64,000 nt of DNA from Callorhinus ursinus (Eukaryota; Chordata; Mammalia; Carnivora; Otariidae): contig NW_020312785.1 of the NCBI RefSeq assembly GCF_003265705.1, positions 19,372,968 to 19,436,967 on the forward strand, given 5' to 3'. Each line of letters begins with the position of its first letter. Within the stretch, counting starts at the first letter, position 1. The position numbers were made by a program, and so were the translations under genes. Positions 51,390-63,180 of this stretch are shown here, one piece after another. The notes beneath the pieces are model-generated. The model made no database searches. It saw only the letters and a list, made by a program, of their open reading frames with translations, and was not told the origin of the DNA.

Positions 51390-51601
51390 GGGGCACCTGG
51401 GTGGCTCAGTTGGTTGAGTGACCAACTCTTGGTTTCAGCTCAGGTCGTGATCTTGTGATCTCATGAGATCGAGCCCCATATTAGGCTCCACACTCAATGT
51501 GGAGTCCGCTTGGGACTGTCTCTCCCTCTCCCTCTGCACCTCCACCCTGCATATGCACGGGCACGTGATCTCTCTCTCAAATAAATAAATCTTATAAAAA
51601 A
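51390..51601 (+). mobile_element. CAN-SINE, plus orientation (older)
   Basis: Head ggggcacctgggtggctcag, then ttggttgagtgaccaactct, and the tail caaataaataaatcttat. The target duplication is unclear in AT-rich flanks. Confidence 0.93.
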
Positions 51602-51628
51602 ATTACTTAATATTTTCCAAGAGCTACA

Positions 51629-51652
51629 TACACAAACACACACACACACACA
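51629..51652. repeat. (AC)n microsatellite
   Basis: About eleven AC units just downstream of the SINE at 51390. Confidence 0.9.
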
Positions 51653-52239
51653 ATTTTTAATTATCATTCAACGGGGCACACGCCTTCTGAAATCAGGTTT
51701 GCCTTCTCCCTAAGAGCACCTATTCAAATCTCTTTTGTCCACAACATTTTCATTATTCCTTGTCAAAAGTCTTGAACAGGTGTTAACATATGGCTTAAAC
51801 AATACTTGCTGATTTTACAGAGCAAATAAGACATCTTCTTTTACTCTGGAAAGTCTTATAAATCCTAATTCCCCTACCTACCTCTATATATACTACCTCA
51901 TGTCACAAAGTCTACCATCTATATTAAGAATTCACATCTATCAGTCTAAAATCTTGTCATCCTTTCCACTAGAACAATGTTTCCACTAAACCATGTTTAG
52001 TCAATTTCCTGTTTCCTTCACTTTAACCAGTTGCCTTCAGTCGAAAACTTTTTTTCCTTTCTCTACCTAATTTCATTTTCCCCCAAGTCTTGGAACCTTG
52101 AAAGACAGATGTTATTCTCACACACTAGTTCCTCCACTATTTATACTACTCTTTTTTCTAACTTCTTTCAACAAGCTTCTCAACCTCATTCTTTTTCATT
52201 GGTTCTGAAACAGCTTTTTTATACATATTATCAAAAATA

Positions 52240-52640
52240 ATTCAATGAACACTTTTTGAGAAACTATGCAAACTATTCTAGCATGATGATAGGCACATCA
52301 ATGGTCTTTTGCCCTGTTAAGCTTCCTGTTTGGTAAGAAAGAAAGGCACAAGCAAATAATTTCAAAATAACACAGTATTCCTGAAGGCCCAAGTACACTC
52401 TGGGTGCTACAGAAGCGCTTGCTCCAACCTAGAAGCCAGAAGCTCCTGACCTAAGTCTAAAAACACCAGAGGTAATTAAGCTGGGGGTAAAGGCTAGAGG
52501 GAATTCCAGACTGAAGGCACAGCAAGTGTAAAGACCAAAGAAATTAAATAGCACTGGGTGGATAAGAACTCCAAGCCATCCTGAATTATCATGGTTTTAT
52601 AAAGTAAAAAGAGAAAAACAGTAGAAAATAAAGTTAGAGA
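52240..52640 (+). repeat. Old mammalian repeat, same family as 6440-8880
   Basis: ttcaatgaacactttttgag, ggcacagcaagtgtaaag and gaaattaaatagcactggg follow the 5' and middle part of the long repeat seen in intron 9. The family is unnamed. Confidence 0.45.
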
Positions 52641-52937
52641 TGTAGATAGGGTCCAAAACAGTTTGTCTTGAACGTAGACATAAACAATTAGGTCTGTCTC
52701 ACATATACAAAACTTCTTCCATCACCTATTACCTATATGAGGTAGGAGTATTTCAGCTTTTGACACATAAGATTGTTTGTGAACAAAAATATTAAGATTA
52801 TCCTGAAAATTTGAAATTAAAATATTTTATCAACAAACATTAAAATAATCTTTACTGACAACAGTTATAAACAACCATGTGAATGTGTTCTTGCTGGTTG
52901 TTTTTTAACTCTGAGGAGGTCTATAAACAAAATCAGA

Positions 52938-53051
52938 GGGGTGCCTGGCTGACTCAGTCAGTAGAGCAGGTAACTCCTGATCTGGGGGTTTTGAGTTCAA
53001 ACCCCATCCTGGGTACAGAGATTACTTAAAAATACAATCTTAAAAAAAAAA
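52938..53051 (+). mobile_element. Short tRNA-Lys-like SINE of a second type
   Basis: Unlike the other SINEs it lacks the TC-rich body. It has a box A region (tggctgactcagtcagtaga), a box B region (ttgagttcaaacccc), then gggtacagagattacttaaa and an A tail. This is the short carnivore tRNA-derived SINE form. It is not a tRNA gene, since the 3' acceptor half does not pair. Confidence 0.9.
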
Positions 53052-53787
53052 AGTTTCAGAAATTCTCTTCAAATACAAGTTAATAATCAAATTTCTCAAA
53101 TACAAAATGCATAAAAATAAATACCTTTTATAAAATAAATACATGTTATACAGTGCAGTCACTATATCATAATGAGATAGAGGTAACTAAACATATTTTG
53201 AAAAATTCAGCGCTACATATAAGCAGAACTATTCACATTATAAAGAAAAAGTAGAATCCCACATAAAACTTTCCATATATATGTATATATGTGTACGTGT
53301 GTTTATTTTGTTACATGGTAATAAACTCTTTTCTGAAATCTTCATTTTGGTGAGGGGCGAGGGTTGAGGGAAGGGAAATTCTGTTGTAAACCTATCAGTA
53401 ATTAGAAACAATAGCTTACCTTCAAAAATAATACTAAGGCCTCTACCAACACTTAAAATCCATAAAACAAATGTTTGTGCCCATATAAAATCCTGGAAAT
53501 GTTTGTTTCTTTCATGAGTAACACCTATAGCTGTTCTATAGCTCAAAACAATGAATACTAAATGAAATGCTCTATGAAAGGATACGTAACTCAAATACAA
53601 TCTTTTACGCCTGAACTGGAGAAAATAATGCAGCTAATAAAAACATATACTCTTTTCAACTACATTTGAACCAAGGTTAAAGTAAAGTGGTTCTCTGTCC
53701 TTCACCTCTGCTTAAACAAAATATATTCCCAAGGGAAGTTTTTCATTACATTCTTACTAAAATATTAAGAAAGAGAAGTAAACTTAC

Positions 53788-53932
53788 TTGTGTCTGCTTG
53801 GCTTCCCACACTGATGTATCTATCATTGCCAGGAAGTGATGTTTGGTAGTAAGTTGTCTCCTCCTGCTGAGGGGTCTTGGCATTCTTTGCAGTAAGGAAA
53901 GCCACTGCTAATTCCAAGTTTCCATTACTATC
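53788..53932 (-). CDS. USP25: USP25 exon 3: end of UBA-like region and linker
   Basis: This 145 nt exon holds 48 codons plus one base and covers residues 42-89 and the first base of Asn90. It begins [19 protein letters not shown], the last helix of the UBA-like fold, and continues into a polar linker ([10 protein letters not shown], then [13 protein letters not shown]). The donor is ACAA|gtaagt, close to consensus. The acceptor is weak: gene-strand bases before the AG read ttgatatttgaag, with purines breaking the pyrimidine tract. Residue 73 is Ser, where the remembered human sequence has Ala. Skipping this exon would shift the frame. Confidence 0.97.
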
Positions 53933-54739
53933 CTTCAAATATCAAGAATGGAACATCAAACATTTTGGAATAACTTCCATACATTCCCACATGATTTATT
54001 TAAGTTTCTCCACAGCAACTAATACTTAATAGCAAAAATCACTTTTAGATTTGAAATCATTCTATGTGATCCTAATTTTACAAACTCATCATAAACAAAG
54101 TATATTCTATTAATAGTAATTCCTTTTTCTATTATGACTACTATTATAAGAATCAATTCTATAATTTCTTAGTTTCCCATTACTTTCATTTCTCCTTAAC
54201 AAAAGTCAATCACAAAACTTATGCTTCTAAACAAATAAACTAAAAAATGTTTTTTGGAACTTGCCATACAAAAGGATGAGAATGAATATTTAAAACAGTA
54301 CTTCTGCAAAGAACAACTATAAACTTTTAATATGGATGCTGAATGCACACCTAGAGGCAACCTTAAGCAAATGTCAGACTTGTAGGCAGAAAACAGCAAA
54401 ACATTCCGAAGCTTGATAGTACAGAGAGACACACAGAACCAGAGAGAAATACTCAATCCTGTCAAGATGACAATCCTACCCAAATTAAGTATATAAATTT
54501 AACATAGTTCTCATCAAAAGCATATCTGGACAAAATTATTCTGAAGTTAATTTAGAAGAAAGCAGATGCTTGAAAACCAAGAATTTTTTAACAGCAAAAT
54601 AATGAGAAGAGACATAACCAGTTCTCTTTACTCTCTGTAGAGTAAATAAATACAACAGTAGTTCCGGGACAGCTAATTGAAACATTAGGAAGCCCAGATA
54701 TTAATAATGAAGTGATCTTTGTAACAGAAGGCCAGAACA

Positions 54740-55010
54740 CCTAAGACTATGCAGGCCTCATGAACTTTAGCATACACAGAGACTGTAATAGGAAGCCAGT
54801 GGAGGGTTTTGGACAGAAATGACATGGTATGACTTACATTTTAAAGAGATCACTCTGGCTGTGTGTTGAGAATAGACTATAGGAAAGAAAGGGCTAAGGC
54901 AGAGAGTCCAACATCACATTAAATGTGAGAGGTGATAGAAGGAGAAAGATGAGGATGATTCCAAGATTTGAAACCTGAGCAACTGGAAGAATGAGGTCCC
55001 CAACCCACCC
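54740..55010 (+). repeat. Old mammalian repeat, same family as 6440-8880
   Basis: ggaagccagtggagggtttt, gagatcactctggctgtgtg, agaatagactatagg and gcaactggaagaatgagg occur in the order of the same common mammal-wide repeat. This is the clearest copy here. Confidence 0.65.
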
Positions 55011-55189
55011 CAACTCCAATTATCGTTAGCCAGGGAAGAGAGAAAAAAGTAAGAGTGCAGTTGGAAAAGCACCAATGCTTTAAACTTTATATCACAACCA
55101 TTAGAAGACTCTTAAATGACTCACCAGAAATATGGGTATAATATAATCTGTAGCTGGATAAGTAAAACAGCTGTAGAGTAATGTGCAGT

Positions 55190-55285
55190 AACAATGGCTA
55201 CATTTATCGAACACTTACTATGGGCCAAGAAATGTGCCAAGTGCTTTTTATATACTACTTCATATAATAATAATAAACTGAATAC
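55190..55285 (-). repeat. MIR fragment, minus
   Basis: cgaacacttactatgggcca then gtgccaagtgctttttata is reverse-complement MIR. Confidence 0.6.
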
Positions 55286-55974
55286 AACAGGGATTTACAC
55301 AACTTGGAGACAGATCACTTACTTTGGAGGGCTAAAAATAGATTTTTAAAATAAAACTACTGAAATCAATCAACAGCATGGTGTTTCTCGTCAGTGCATT
55401 ACTGAGAAAGTGAACTCATTATTAAACACCTTACAAATTTATACTGGGTAATGGTTAAGGTTTAAGTACACTGACCCCCCACCCTACCAACTACTGGTAA
55501 ATGAAACCAAAGTTAAAAAAAAAAACAAAAAAACTATAGCACACAACTTAACTCAAAGAAAATGTGGACAACAGTTCATTTGATTAACTCTTTATGTTCA
55601 TTTAATTAAACATATTTTACATGTTTCCCAAGTTAAAAAAAAAAAAGAAAAGTGAATTCCCCAAACTTGCCCTGACAAGGATTACCTTGGGTATAGCCTC
55701 ACACTCAGAGATATAGAATGGTAAAGGCACTTTCTGAAAACAGACATGGAGTGACTGAGTCATACTTATCAGAATAAGGAAAGGACTAACAATCATCTAA
55801 ATGTTATAATCATAAAAAATGAGGTCTGACATTTTTGCTTCCTCTCCAAATACTAAGAGTGGCTTCATCAACCCTGCATTAATGCTCTAAACAGCACTGT
55901 TTCATCATTTTCCTGATAGGAAAAAAAAAAATGAAGCAAAGCTTGCAGTAAAAGTGGAAATTAAGTGTGCCACC

Positions 55975-56125
55975 CCAGGACCAGGCTGCTCGGTTTCTCT
56001 TCCAGCTCACCCACATACCACAGCTTCCTCAGTAGAGTTACAAGGAGGTGTTAGCCACTTAGAGTAGCACCTAGTACTACAGGAGCTTAATAACCACCAG
56101 TGATTATTATCATGATTACAATCAT
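55975..56125 (+). repeat. MIR fragment, plus
   Basis: The end cttagagtagcacctagta, caggagcttaataacca and gtgattattatca fits the MIR 3' part in sense orientation. Confidence 0.5.
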
Positions 56126-56323
56126 CTAAAAGATATGATTATTTCTAGAAACAAATGAAGAACTTTTGGCTAGGAATCAAAAATTACATAATTAAACTCG
56201 TATCATGGAGTAAGTTCCGAAGGACTGAAGTTGTATGTATGCCTTACAACAGCAAAAATACTATATTGCTGTTAGCCTTTAGTAGCAATATAGAAATTAC
56301 TTTAAAATGCAGTTCTAGTTCTT

Positions 56324-56520
56324 TTTTTTTTTAAGATTTATTTATATCCTATTTATAAGAGAGAGAGCAAGGTGGAGTTGGGGGGAAGGGAGAGAGAGAA
56401 TCTCAAACAGACTCCCCACGGAGCAATGAGCCCAAGGCAGGGCTGGATCTCAGGACCCTGAGATCATGACCTGAGCTGAAATCAAGAGTTGGAGGTTTAA
56501 CTGAGCCACCCATGTGCCCC
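56324..56520 (-). mobile_element. CAN-SINE, minus orientation
   Basis: A perfect 16 bp target duplication, tgcagttctagttctt, lies at 56308-56323 and 56521-56536. It reads from ttttttttttaagatttatt to gagccacccatgtgcccc. It lies 600 nt from exon 2, on its donor side. Confidence 0.96.
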
Positions 56521-57121
56521 TGCAGTTCTAGTTCTTAAACATCTTTTATTCTCTTGATCTTTTTCAGTGGGCATATCCATCTGAGTTTCTCCATGTGAAA
56601 ATGAGGGAACAGAAGATGCAACCAAAATGATGCATTTTATTTACTGCATATACTAACCAGCTTGCTATTGAATGTTCGTAAGGTGTAATTAGTTAAATGT
56701 TAGCCAAGTTTTATTTCTCCTTGGAAGGAAAAAATTAAGCTTCTTATCTTCTATTAATTTTCTCTCTCCTCTTCTCCCTCCCCGTATTTCTCTACCCCAC
56801 CTCACTCTCTACCCCTATTTAAATTCTAACATCACAGCTCTTGAGTACAATCAGCCATCGCATTTGGATTCATATCCTTCCATTTTGCATGAAAGTGTTC
56901 CATATGGAGATTATCTGTCACTTCAAGGTATCCTAGAACATTAGGCTGCTGAAAACTAACATGCTCAAAATTACACCCTAAGTAAGGCTCTTACATTATA
57001 AAAGTTCTTTCCTATATCTCTATTACTACACCACAAAATGTAACTAAAAACCTTTCAAACATGGTAGACAGTAGAGATGAGGGTACAACTTAAAATGTAT
57101 GCCATGAAACAGAGGCCATAC

Positions 57122-57199
57122 CTTCAAGGCTTGCTGTAGTATCTGGGCATCATTAATCCCAGTGATTTCTCTCAGCTGATTCAAAAATGTCTGCTGGTG
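57122..57199 (-). CDS. USP25: USP25 exon 2: UBA-like N-terminal segment
   Basis: This 78 nt exon has phase 0 at both ends and 26 codons, residues 16-41, starting [17 protein letters not shown] and ending LQQALK. On the gene strand the acceptor is a T-rich tract ending cctctag and the donor is AAG|gtatgg. It encodes most of the UBA-like helical region of the USP25/USP28 N-terminus, which contributes to ubiquitin and substrate binding. Residue 33 is Ala, where the human protein as I remember it has Thr. Because the length is a multiple of three, skipping this exon would keep the reading frame and remove 26 residues. The start codon is not in the window. The 15 residues before it must come from an exon more than 6.8 kb upstream. 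Confidence 0.97.
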
Positions 57200-59029
57200 C
57201 TAGAGGAAAAAAAAACCGAAATCATTACACTTTAAATTCTGAAAATATATTAAGAATAAGAAAATAAATGACCTTTGGGTTAAAAAAAAAAGAAAAGAAA
57301 ACACAAACTAGTACAGAGAAGAAAAAATATAGAACTCGACAAAGACTTAACAAATTTCACTATTTTAGGAAGAAACCATGCTGTGGGGAGCCCTACTCCA
57401 TTCTCCTGTTTCCAAAAGGGAACTTCTACATCACTTCCCAAAACTGATTAACCAGTTTCTGGCCTATTCACTGCCTAATTTATTCCTCCCCACAAGAAAA
57501 GCAGTGATTTGCACAAAGTTAAGGCTAGAAGAATTAAGGAAAACAGTTTTATCCCCTGGGCTTTCACTAGAGGCTGAGGCCACTGAATGAAATCCTTGCA
57601 GCTCTAGCATCTCCTCCCTGCCCCTAGGGTCAGCCAGCATCCATTCACCTAGGATGTCTGAAAAAGACAGGCCAAAGGACAGGCCATGCACTAGATACGT
57701 ATATTACATCATGGGGGATCCTAAGATCTATTTGAGGAAAAATAAGATCATCTCATTCTCTAATCTGTCATAAAAGATCCCATCACTTGCCCTCATTTGC
57801 TTCAGATCTGTTGGTCTTTATGATCTATTATACTCTGTCGGAGAGAAAAAGGGATGGGATTCCACTATCAAACGATGCCCTGAACATCCCTAATTAAGAA
57901 ACATGTTCCTTCCTATATCTCTGTATTTCTTTAAACAAGTTCCCCAAAACTGTAAGACAGCACCATGAAATAAAGGAAGATCAATGGAAATGAAATGGAA
58001 GGCATCACTAGAATAAAAGGATCCGCTGAAATTTTTCTCGAAAATGTTTTACATTCATCTCAGTAATAAATCAGTCAAGAATAATCAATAGATGATAAAA
58101 CTACGGGGTAAAAGTTTGATAAAAACAGGATAGTTACATAGTTTAAACTCTATTCCTACAAATTATAAAGGGAGAAAGAATATAACTTTATAATGAAGAA
58201 ACATGCCATGTACCACCTCAATCAAGTAATCAAATTTAAAATTACCAATAATGGGATAAGATGACAGTATATGCCACCTGATGTTGTACGATACAACAAG
58301 ACGACAGTATCACCTATGGTATTCCTGCCCAAAATGCATAACCTGAATCTAAACTTGCAGAAGCATCAGACAAATCCAAACTGAAGGACATTTTACAAAG
58401 TAATTACTGTCATCTTTAAAATGTTTATATCATAAAAGACAAAGAGTGAGTTTCCAGATTAAGGGGGACAAAAAAGGCCTGATAATCAAATGTAATGTGG
58501 CGTACAACACTAAATGCTATACAGGACATTACTGGGACAACTGGAGAAATACAAATATGAACTGTTTAGTAATAATATTTTGTTAATATTAAATTCCTGA
58601 ATTTGATAACGGCACTATAGTTATTTAAGAAAATATCTTTTTTCTTAGGAAATACACCCTGAAGTGTTTAAGTTTTAAAGGGGCATGATGTCTGCAATTT
58701 ACTCTGAAATAGTTCAAAAAAAAAAAAAAGTTGTAGTTCTTTGTACTATCTTGCAACTTTAATTTATAATTAACTTCAAACTTCAAAATAAGGTTTTAAA
58801 ATATTCTGTATACAGATTTGTTAATGTTATAATTGTAAAATGTGCATTTCAAATTGTACTTGACAATTTAAATATGCATAATATATATAACTTCAGAGTT
58901 GAAGGGTCCTAAACAAATTACAAAATGAAATGAAAAAATAAAAAGCATCTGAAAATCAGGTTTGAGATAATGTACATCTAAATATCTTTTACAGAAACCC
59001 ATGTGTAAGTTAGAACTTACATTCAACTA

Positions 59030-59500
59030 CATGTAACAGAGTCCCATCTAAATAGTAGCTTCAACATACTGCAGTGTCTTTTTTCTAATATAATTAGACT
59101 GGAGGTGGGCAATCCAGATCTGATAAGGCCTCCCACATGTTAAGAAAGATCTAAAGCTCCTTCTGTCTTCCCACTGAACACTCTTATATGTGACATTCAT
59201 CAAACGTCTGTCACTCCAAGTCTCATCCTCAAGCATCCTGTCCAAGTTCTAGGTAGGATAAAAGGAAGGGCACAAGACAAAGGGCATAAGCCAAAACATT
59301 CTGACTTCTTTAAGAAGATCTATCTAGTGACTTCCACTTAAAGCTTCACTGAGCAGAATAAAATTGCATGGCCACTCATAGTTGCAAAGAAGGCTGGAAA
59401 CATATTGTTCAGCTAGGCAAAAAGCCACTTTGAAAATGAAATCAAGGTTCTGTTTGTGAGGAAAAGCAAATGTGTATTAGATAAGCATGGGCAGTATCCA
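59030..59500 (+). repeat. Old mammalian repeat, family unassigned
   Basis: agactggaggtgggcaatcc, ggaagggcacaagacaaagg, ggccactcatagttgcaaag and aaggctggaaacatattgtt follow a common mammal-wide repeat that I know only as text. No open frame. Confidence 0.5.
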
Positions 59501-60039
59501 CCACACCATCAATGATTTTTCATTTCCAATAACCTTATTAAAGAGCTGAAATAACCAAGACTATCTAACAATAAAATAAAAATAATAGCGTATATAAACA
59601 AGGTCATATAAAATGCCAGGAAGAATAGTTGAGTAAAAAAATCAAACTGTCAAACTTACAGAGGTGAAAAAAAGAATTCTCTTTAAACCTGCCAACTTTC
59701 CTTTGTTCATTTAAAATAGTACTGATAACTAGCAATGGAATCATGACTAAGTTACTCAATACCAAACATCACAATATTAAAGATGTAGAAAAATTTTACA
59801 GAAATTCTTATTATCTAAGGTCTCATTTTACTTAACAGAAAACTTAGAAGATTTTATATACCACCTATAATCTCACCACCACCAGCACTCCAAACTCCAT
59901 TCTTTACACGGAGCATTATTTCCCTCAACTGCAAATTACCTGATCATGGATCAGGGAAAGACTATTGAATGCCTCCCCCAAATCAGTCATTTATACAAAT
60001 GTTACCAGCTATTATTTACAATGTTGGAAAAATGGAAAC

Positions 60040-60235
60040 AATACAAATGACCCCACAAAGAAAGTGGTTCTAAACTTTAATATGCAGAAGAATGACCTGA
60101 TGAGTTTGATAATAATTAAGATTCTCAGGCCCCAGTCCCAGAAACTGTGATTCCAGCAGGGTCAGGGTTAAAGGCTAGGGATCTGCATTTTTAATAAGTA
60201 TCTTAGATGATTTCTATACAGCTGGACTTAGAGGT
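60040..60235 (+). repeat. hAT-Charlie-like MITE fragment
   Basis: gtggttctaaactttaatat, ctcaggccccagtcccag, and agggatctgcatttttaata follow the order of a mammal-wide hAT MITE (MER20-like). Confidence 0.65.
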
Positions 60236-60439
60236 ACAGTCTGAGTCAAGCAAACAACTGCATTTTTTTAATAGCAAATATACAACCTATATAGAAATTA
60301 TCTTCACAAAATCATATTAAGCTAAACTGATGAAACACAAAATAGTATACACATTAATGACTACAAGGTAAAATGTAAACACGAATATAAAGCTCAGAAA
60401 AGATTACAAGAGCCTGTGTTAGACTCCCAATTCTCTCAT

Positions 60440-60785
60440 CTCTGTATCCATACCTTCTGCCACTTTTAACTTCCTCCCACTAGAGACAGTTTCTTTTCTG
60501 CATTGATGATGAACTTGCCCATGTGACATGCTTTGAGAAAAGACATATTAAAGACAGTCATGCAGATATGAAATATATTTGCATGACTGGACTTCCCTCC
60601 TGAACTTCTTTAACTTCCTTAAGAAGAACATGGCCCTAGGTAGCCCACTTGCCCCAAAAGAATGAGGCATCCGTGGAGAAGAGCCACCCCAACCAACCTG
60701 AAAAACCTGTGAACATGATGACAGTATTTTGGTACACCACTAATTTTTGGAGTAGCCTGTTACAGTCAGAGTTGACGGATAGAGA
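60440..60785 (+). repeat. Old mammalian repeat, probably same kind as 12600-12890
   Basis: ttgcccatgtgacatgcttt, atccgtggagaagagccacc and gtagcctgttacagtcagag resemble the layout of the repeat at 12600-12890. The assignment is weak. Confidence 0.4.
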
Positions 60786-61975
60786 GTGCATTTTTTAAAT
60801 TTAAAATTATTTAGATTTTACTAAAATACTTAGTATTTTATTAAAGAGAAGCAATGTCTTGGAAATTTTATAGTTTGTAGCTACAACTTGACGTTTTGTT
60901 GTCTTTCACAATAAAGTCAACTAAATATCTAAAAAAAATAATCCAGGCGTATCTCTAGCATAGTTCACGATCTCATGAATTTTGACAGAAAATGAAACGA
61001 GGAGGAGAAAATGACTGGGGTGGAGAAGGCTGAGTGGGAAGGAGAAAAGGTGAAAAAATTTTCTTAGTTTAGTTACCAAGAAATGGGAGAGAGATCAGAA
61101 GAGGTGAGCTATGAGAAAAATTCTAAGTTTATGGCACAGAAGCCACCTCATTTGTAGTCTTCTCCTTTGTTACTGGCATCTTCCAGCTGTGCTTTTCCTG
61201 TCTTTGAAAACCTGCACCTTCATTTCCTACAATTATATGTTTTTGTTGTTGCTATTTCTGTTGTAATTAAGACCCTGGTCTTTCTTTCAAGGTTTGCACC
61301 TTTCTATTTATCACACTTCTGGTCTGCATATACCCTGCTCCTCAACTAAAAATGTCCTGCATATGGGTTCTCTCCTCCTGGACTAGCAACTTTGGATCCA
61401 AGACGGATCCAACCCACTTCCCTCTCTAGAGCTCCTTTTCTGAGTTCTGAGGTCTTTTTTGTATGAATTTATATACTAAAGTAGAAGGAGGAGGATGCAA
61501 TCTGTTCACACTGCTAGACCAAGAAAGGCAAGACACCATGTTCAAAGAAATTCAGCAGCTGCAAACACCACAGAAATCAATAAGCTAACAAGCCAAGACT
61601 TCATGCAGGCCTTCAGATTCCTTCGTCAATGTTACTTTTATCACATGATTACATCTTTAAGTGCCTACTATGTGCAAAATACAGTACTATACACACTTTG
61701 GGAAAAGGAAGCATCAGTAATTCCAATATAAATTAAGAATCAGAGAGTTCTACAGAAATTCTTTCCCTCCGCGGTTGACCCTACCTAATGTTGGGTTTGT
61801 TTTAAATGTTTCGGTAAATATACAGCATATTTAACAGTGGTGTAACTTCTTGAGAATGCAAGAAGAGGAATCACTGGCTTAGACCAAAGAAAGAAGGTAA
61901 GCATTTATTATGTTCTTGCTGTATGCCAAGTGTTTTAAGTGCTTCCAGTTTATAATCTCACTCAATGAGTATACA

Positions 61976-62011
61976 TGCACACATGCATGCACACACACAC
62001 ACACACACACC
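61976..62011. repeat. (CA)n microsatellite
   Basis: CA units with early interruptions (catgcacacatgcatgc) followed by about eleven pure CA units. Confidence 0.92.
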
Positions 62012-62793
62012 CCCTCCAAAAAGTCACTCTCATTTCATGGCTAACAAGGCTTCAAGAGATTATTAAGTACAGAGACAGGAATGAAAACAGGTTTTTCAAA
62101 TTCCATGGCCCATACCCTTTCCATATTTTCTCTATATTTGATTTTGGAGATTAAAGATTCAGTGAAAAATGAAAAATCAGTGCAAAAATCCAATACTATC
62201 TTCATGTAAAATACTTCAATAATGGCACACAAAAAAGTGGAGTACCACTGACTAAAAGGCAGGAAAGCTTTCTACATTAAAGGGCAAATGACTCGTTAAG
62301 TCAGTCAATCGCTCCTGAATTTCCAAATATATCTAAAAACTTGGTTAAGTGCAAAAGAAAGAAAGTCAAGGTTTCCATCTCAGGAAAAAAAAAAAGGCAA
62401 CTCCTAAAATGACCTCTAAAAACACTTTCAAGTTTTTTTTAAGAAAAAGAGGAAAAAATCCTAATTTGATAGAAAATTCCAAGGCATTCTTAAACTTCAG
62501 GATCACATTCACTAAAGCATTGCTAGGCACCATGTGGTATTTCAGTCACCTATCAATGAAAGGATTAATCATACTCCTGCCTTTAAGGCACACAACCATA
62601 CATATATCTACTTTTGCAAATACCTTCTGGATCTACCTGATACCACTAACCTGCCCTAGTTCATGTTATCTCTTCCAATAACAAGATATCCCCAAACTTC
62701 CTAGACAGATAATTCCAAATACATAAATCTGTCCTTCATGGGGCTTCTTTGGGAGTCCCAAACCTGCCTCTGCCTCTATCCAGCTATAGAAGC

Positions 62794-62828
62794 CAAAACA
62801 AAACAAAACAAAACAAAACAAAACAAAA
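62794..62828. repeat. AAAAC pentanucleotide repeat
   Basis: About seven AAAAC units. They explain the repetitive KTKQNKTKQNK-like translation in this area, which is not a gene. Confidence 0.95.
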
Positions 62829-63064
62829 TGTACTTCAATAGATTGAGGACACTGGGAAAAACCTTCCAACGCGCACTAGGCTCTTCCAATAATCTACGGG
62901 AGCAGTTTTGTGCTATAATCACACCGATTTCAAAAGATATCATCTATTCCACATTCTCTTTATCCTTATCTACCAACCCAAATTTACATACCACTTGCCT
63001 TCTATTAAGGTTGGAGGGTCTCGTGGTACTTAACCACAGATTATAATAATATACCATGGTTAAT

Positions 63065-63180
63065 CACCAGACTCTAAATCTCAAGAGAGCACAGAATATT
63101 CTGCTAATCAATGTGCTCCTGGTAACAAGTACAGTGTCTGGCATGTGGTAGGCATTCAATAAATACTGACTGAATAAATG
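63065..63180 (+). repeat. L2 3' end, plus
   Basis: gtacagtgtctggcatgtgg then taggcattcaataaatactg and actgaataaatga is the typical L2 3' end. Confidence 0.75.

Larger units (their letters stand above)
42820..53787 (-). other. USP25: Intron 3 of USP25
   Basis: At 10968 nt this is the longest complete intron here. It contains an AAAAC run (44633-44660), a possible old LTR-like stretch (44660-45200), SINEs at 46294, 49502, 51390 and 52938, an LTR-like repeat (46510-47280), an (AC)n run (51629-51652), and an old repeat (52240-52640). From 42820 to 44630 and from 47300 to 49490 I recognise nothing. Confidence 0.9.
53933..57121 (-). other. USP25: Intron 2 of USP25
   Basis: This 3189 nt intron contains an old repeat (54740-55010), MIR pieces (55190-55285, 55975-56125) and a SINE (56324-56520). 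The rest is AT-rich with poly-A runs. Confidence 0.9.

Noticed and set aside
52938..53025. tRNA gene
   Set aside because: Box A and box B are present, but the acceptor stem does not pair and an A-rich tail follows, so it is a tRNA-derived SINE.
53238..53600. 120-residue minus frame, the longest open frame
   Set aside because: It is low complexity, with no domain I recognise and no splice or start context. It lies in intron 3, 190 nt beyond the exon 3 donor, and length alone is not evidence in AT-rich DNA.
57378..57590. Alternative first exon near exon 2 (70-residue plus frame)
   Set aside because: It is on the wrong strand for USP25, there is no CpG island, and no N-terminal match to the USP25 start.
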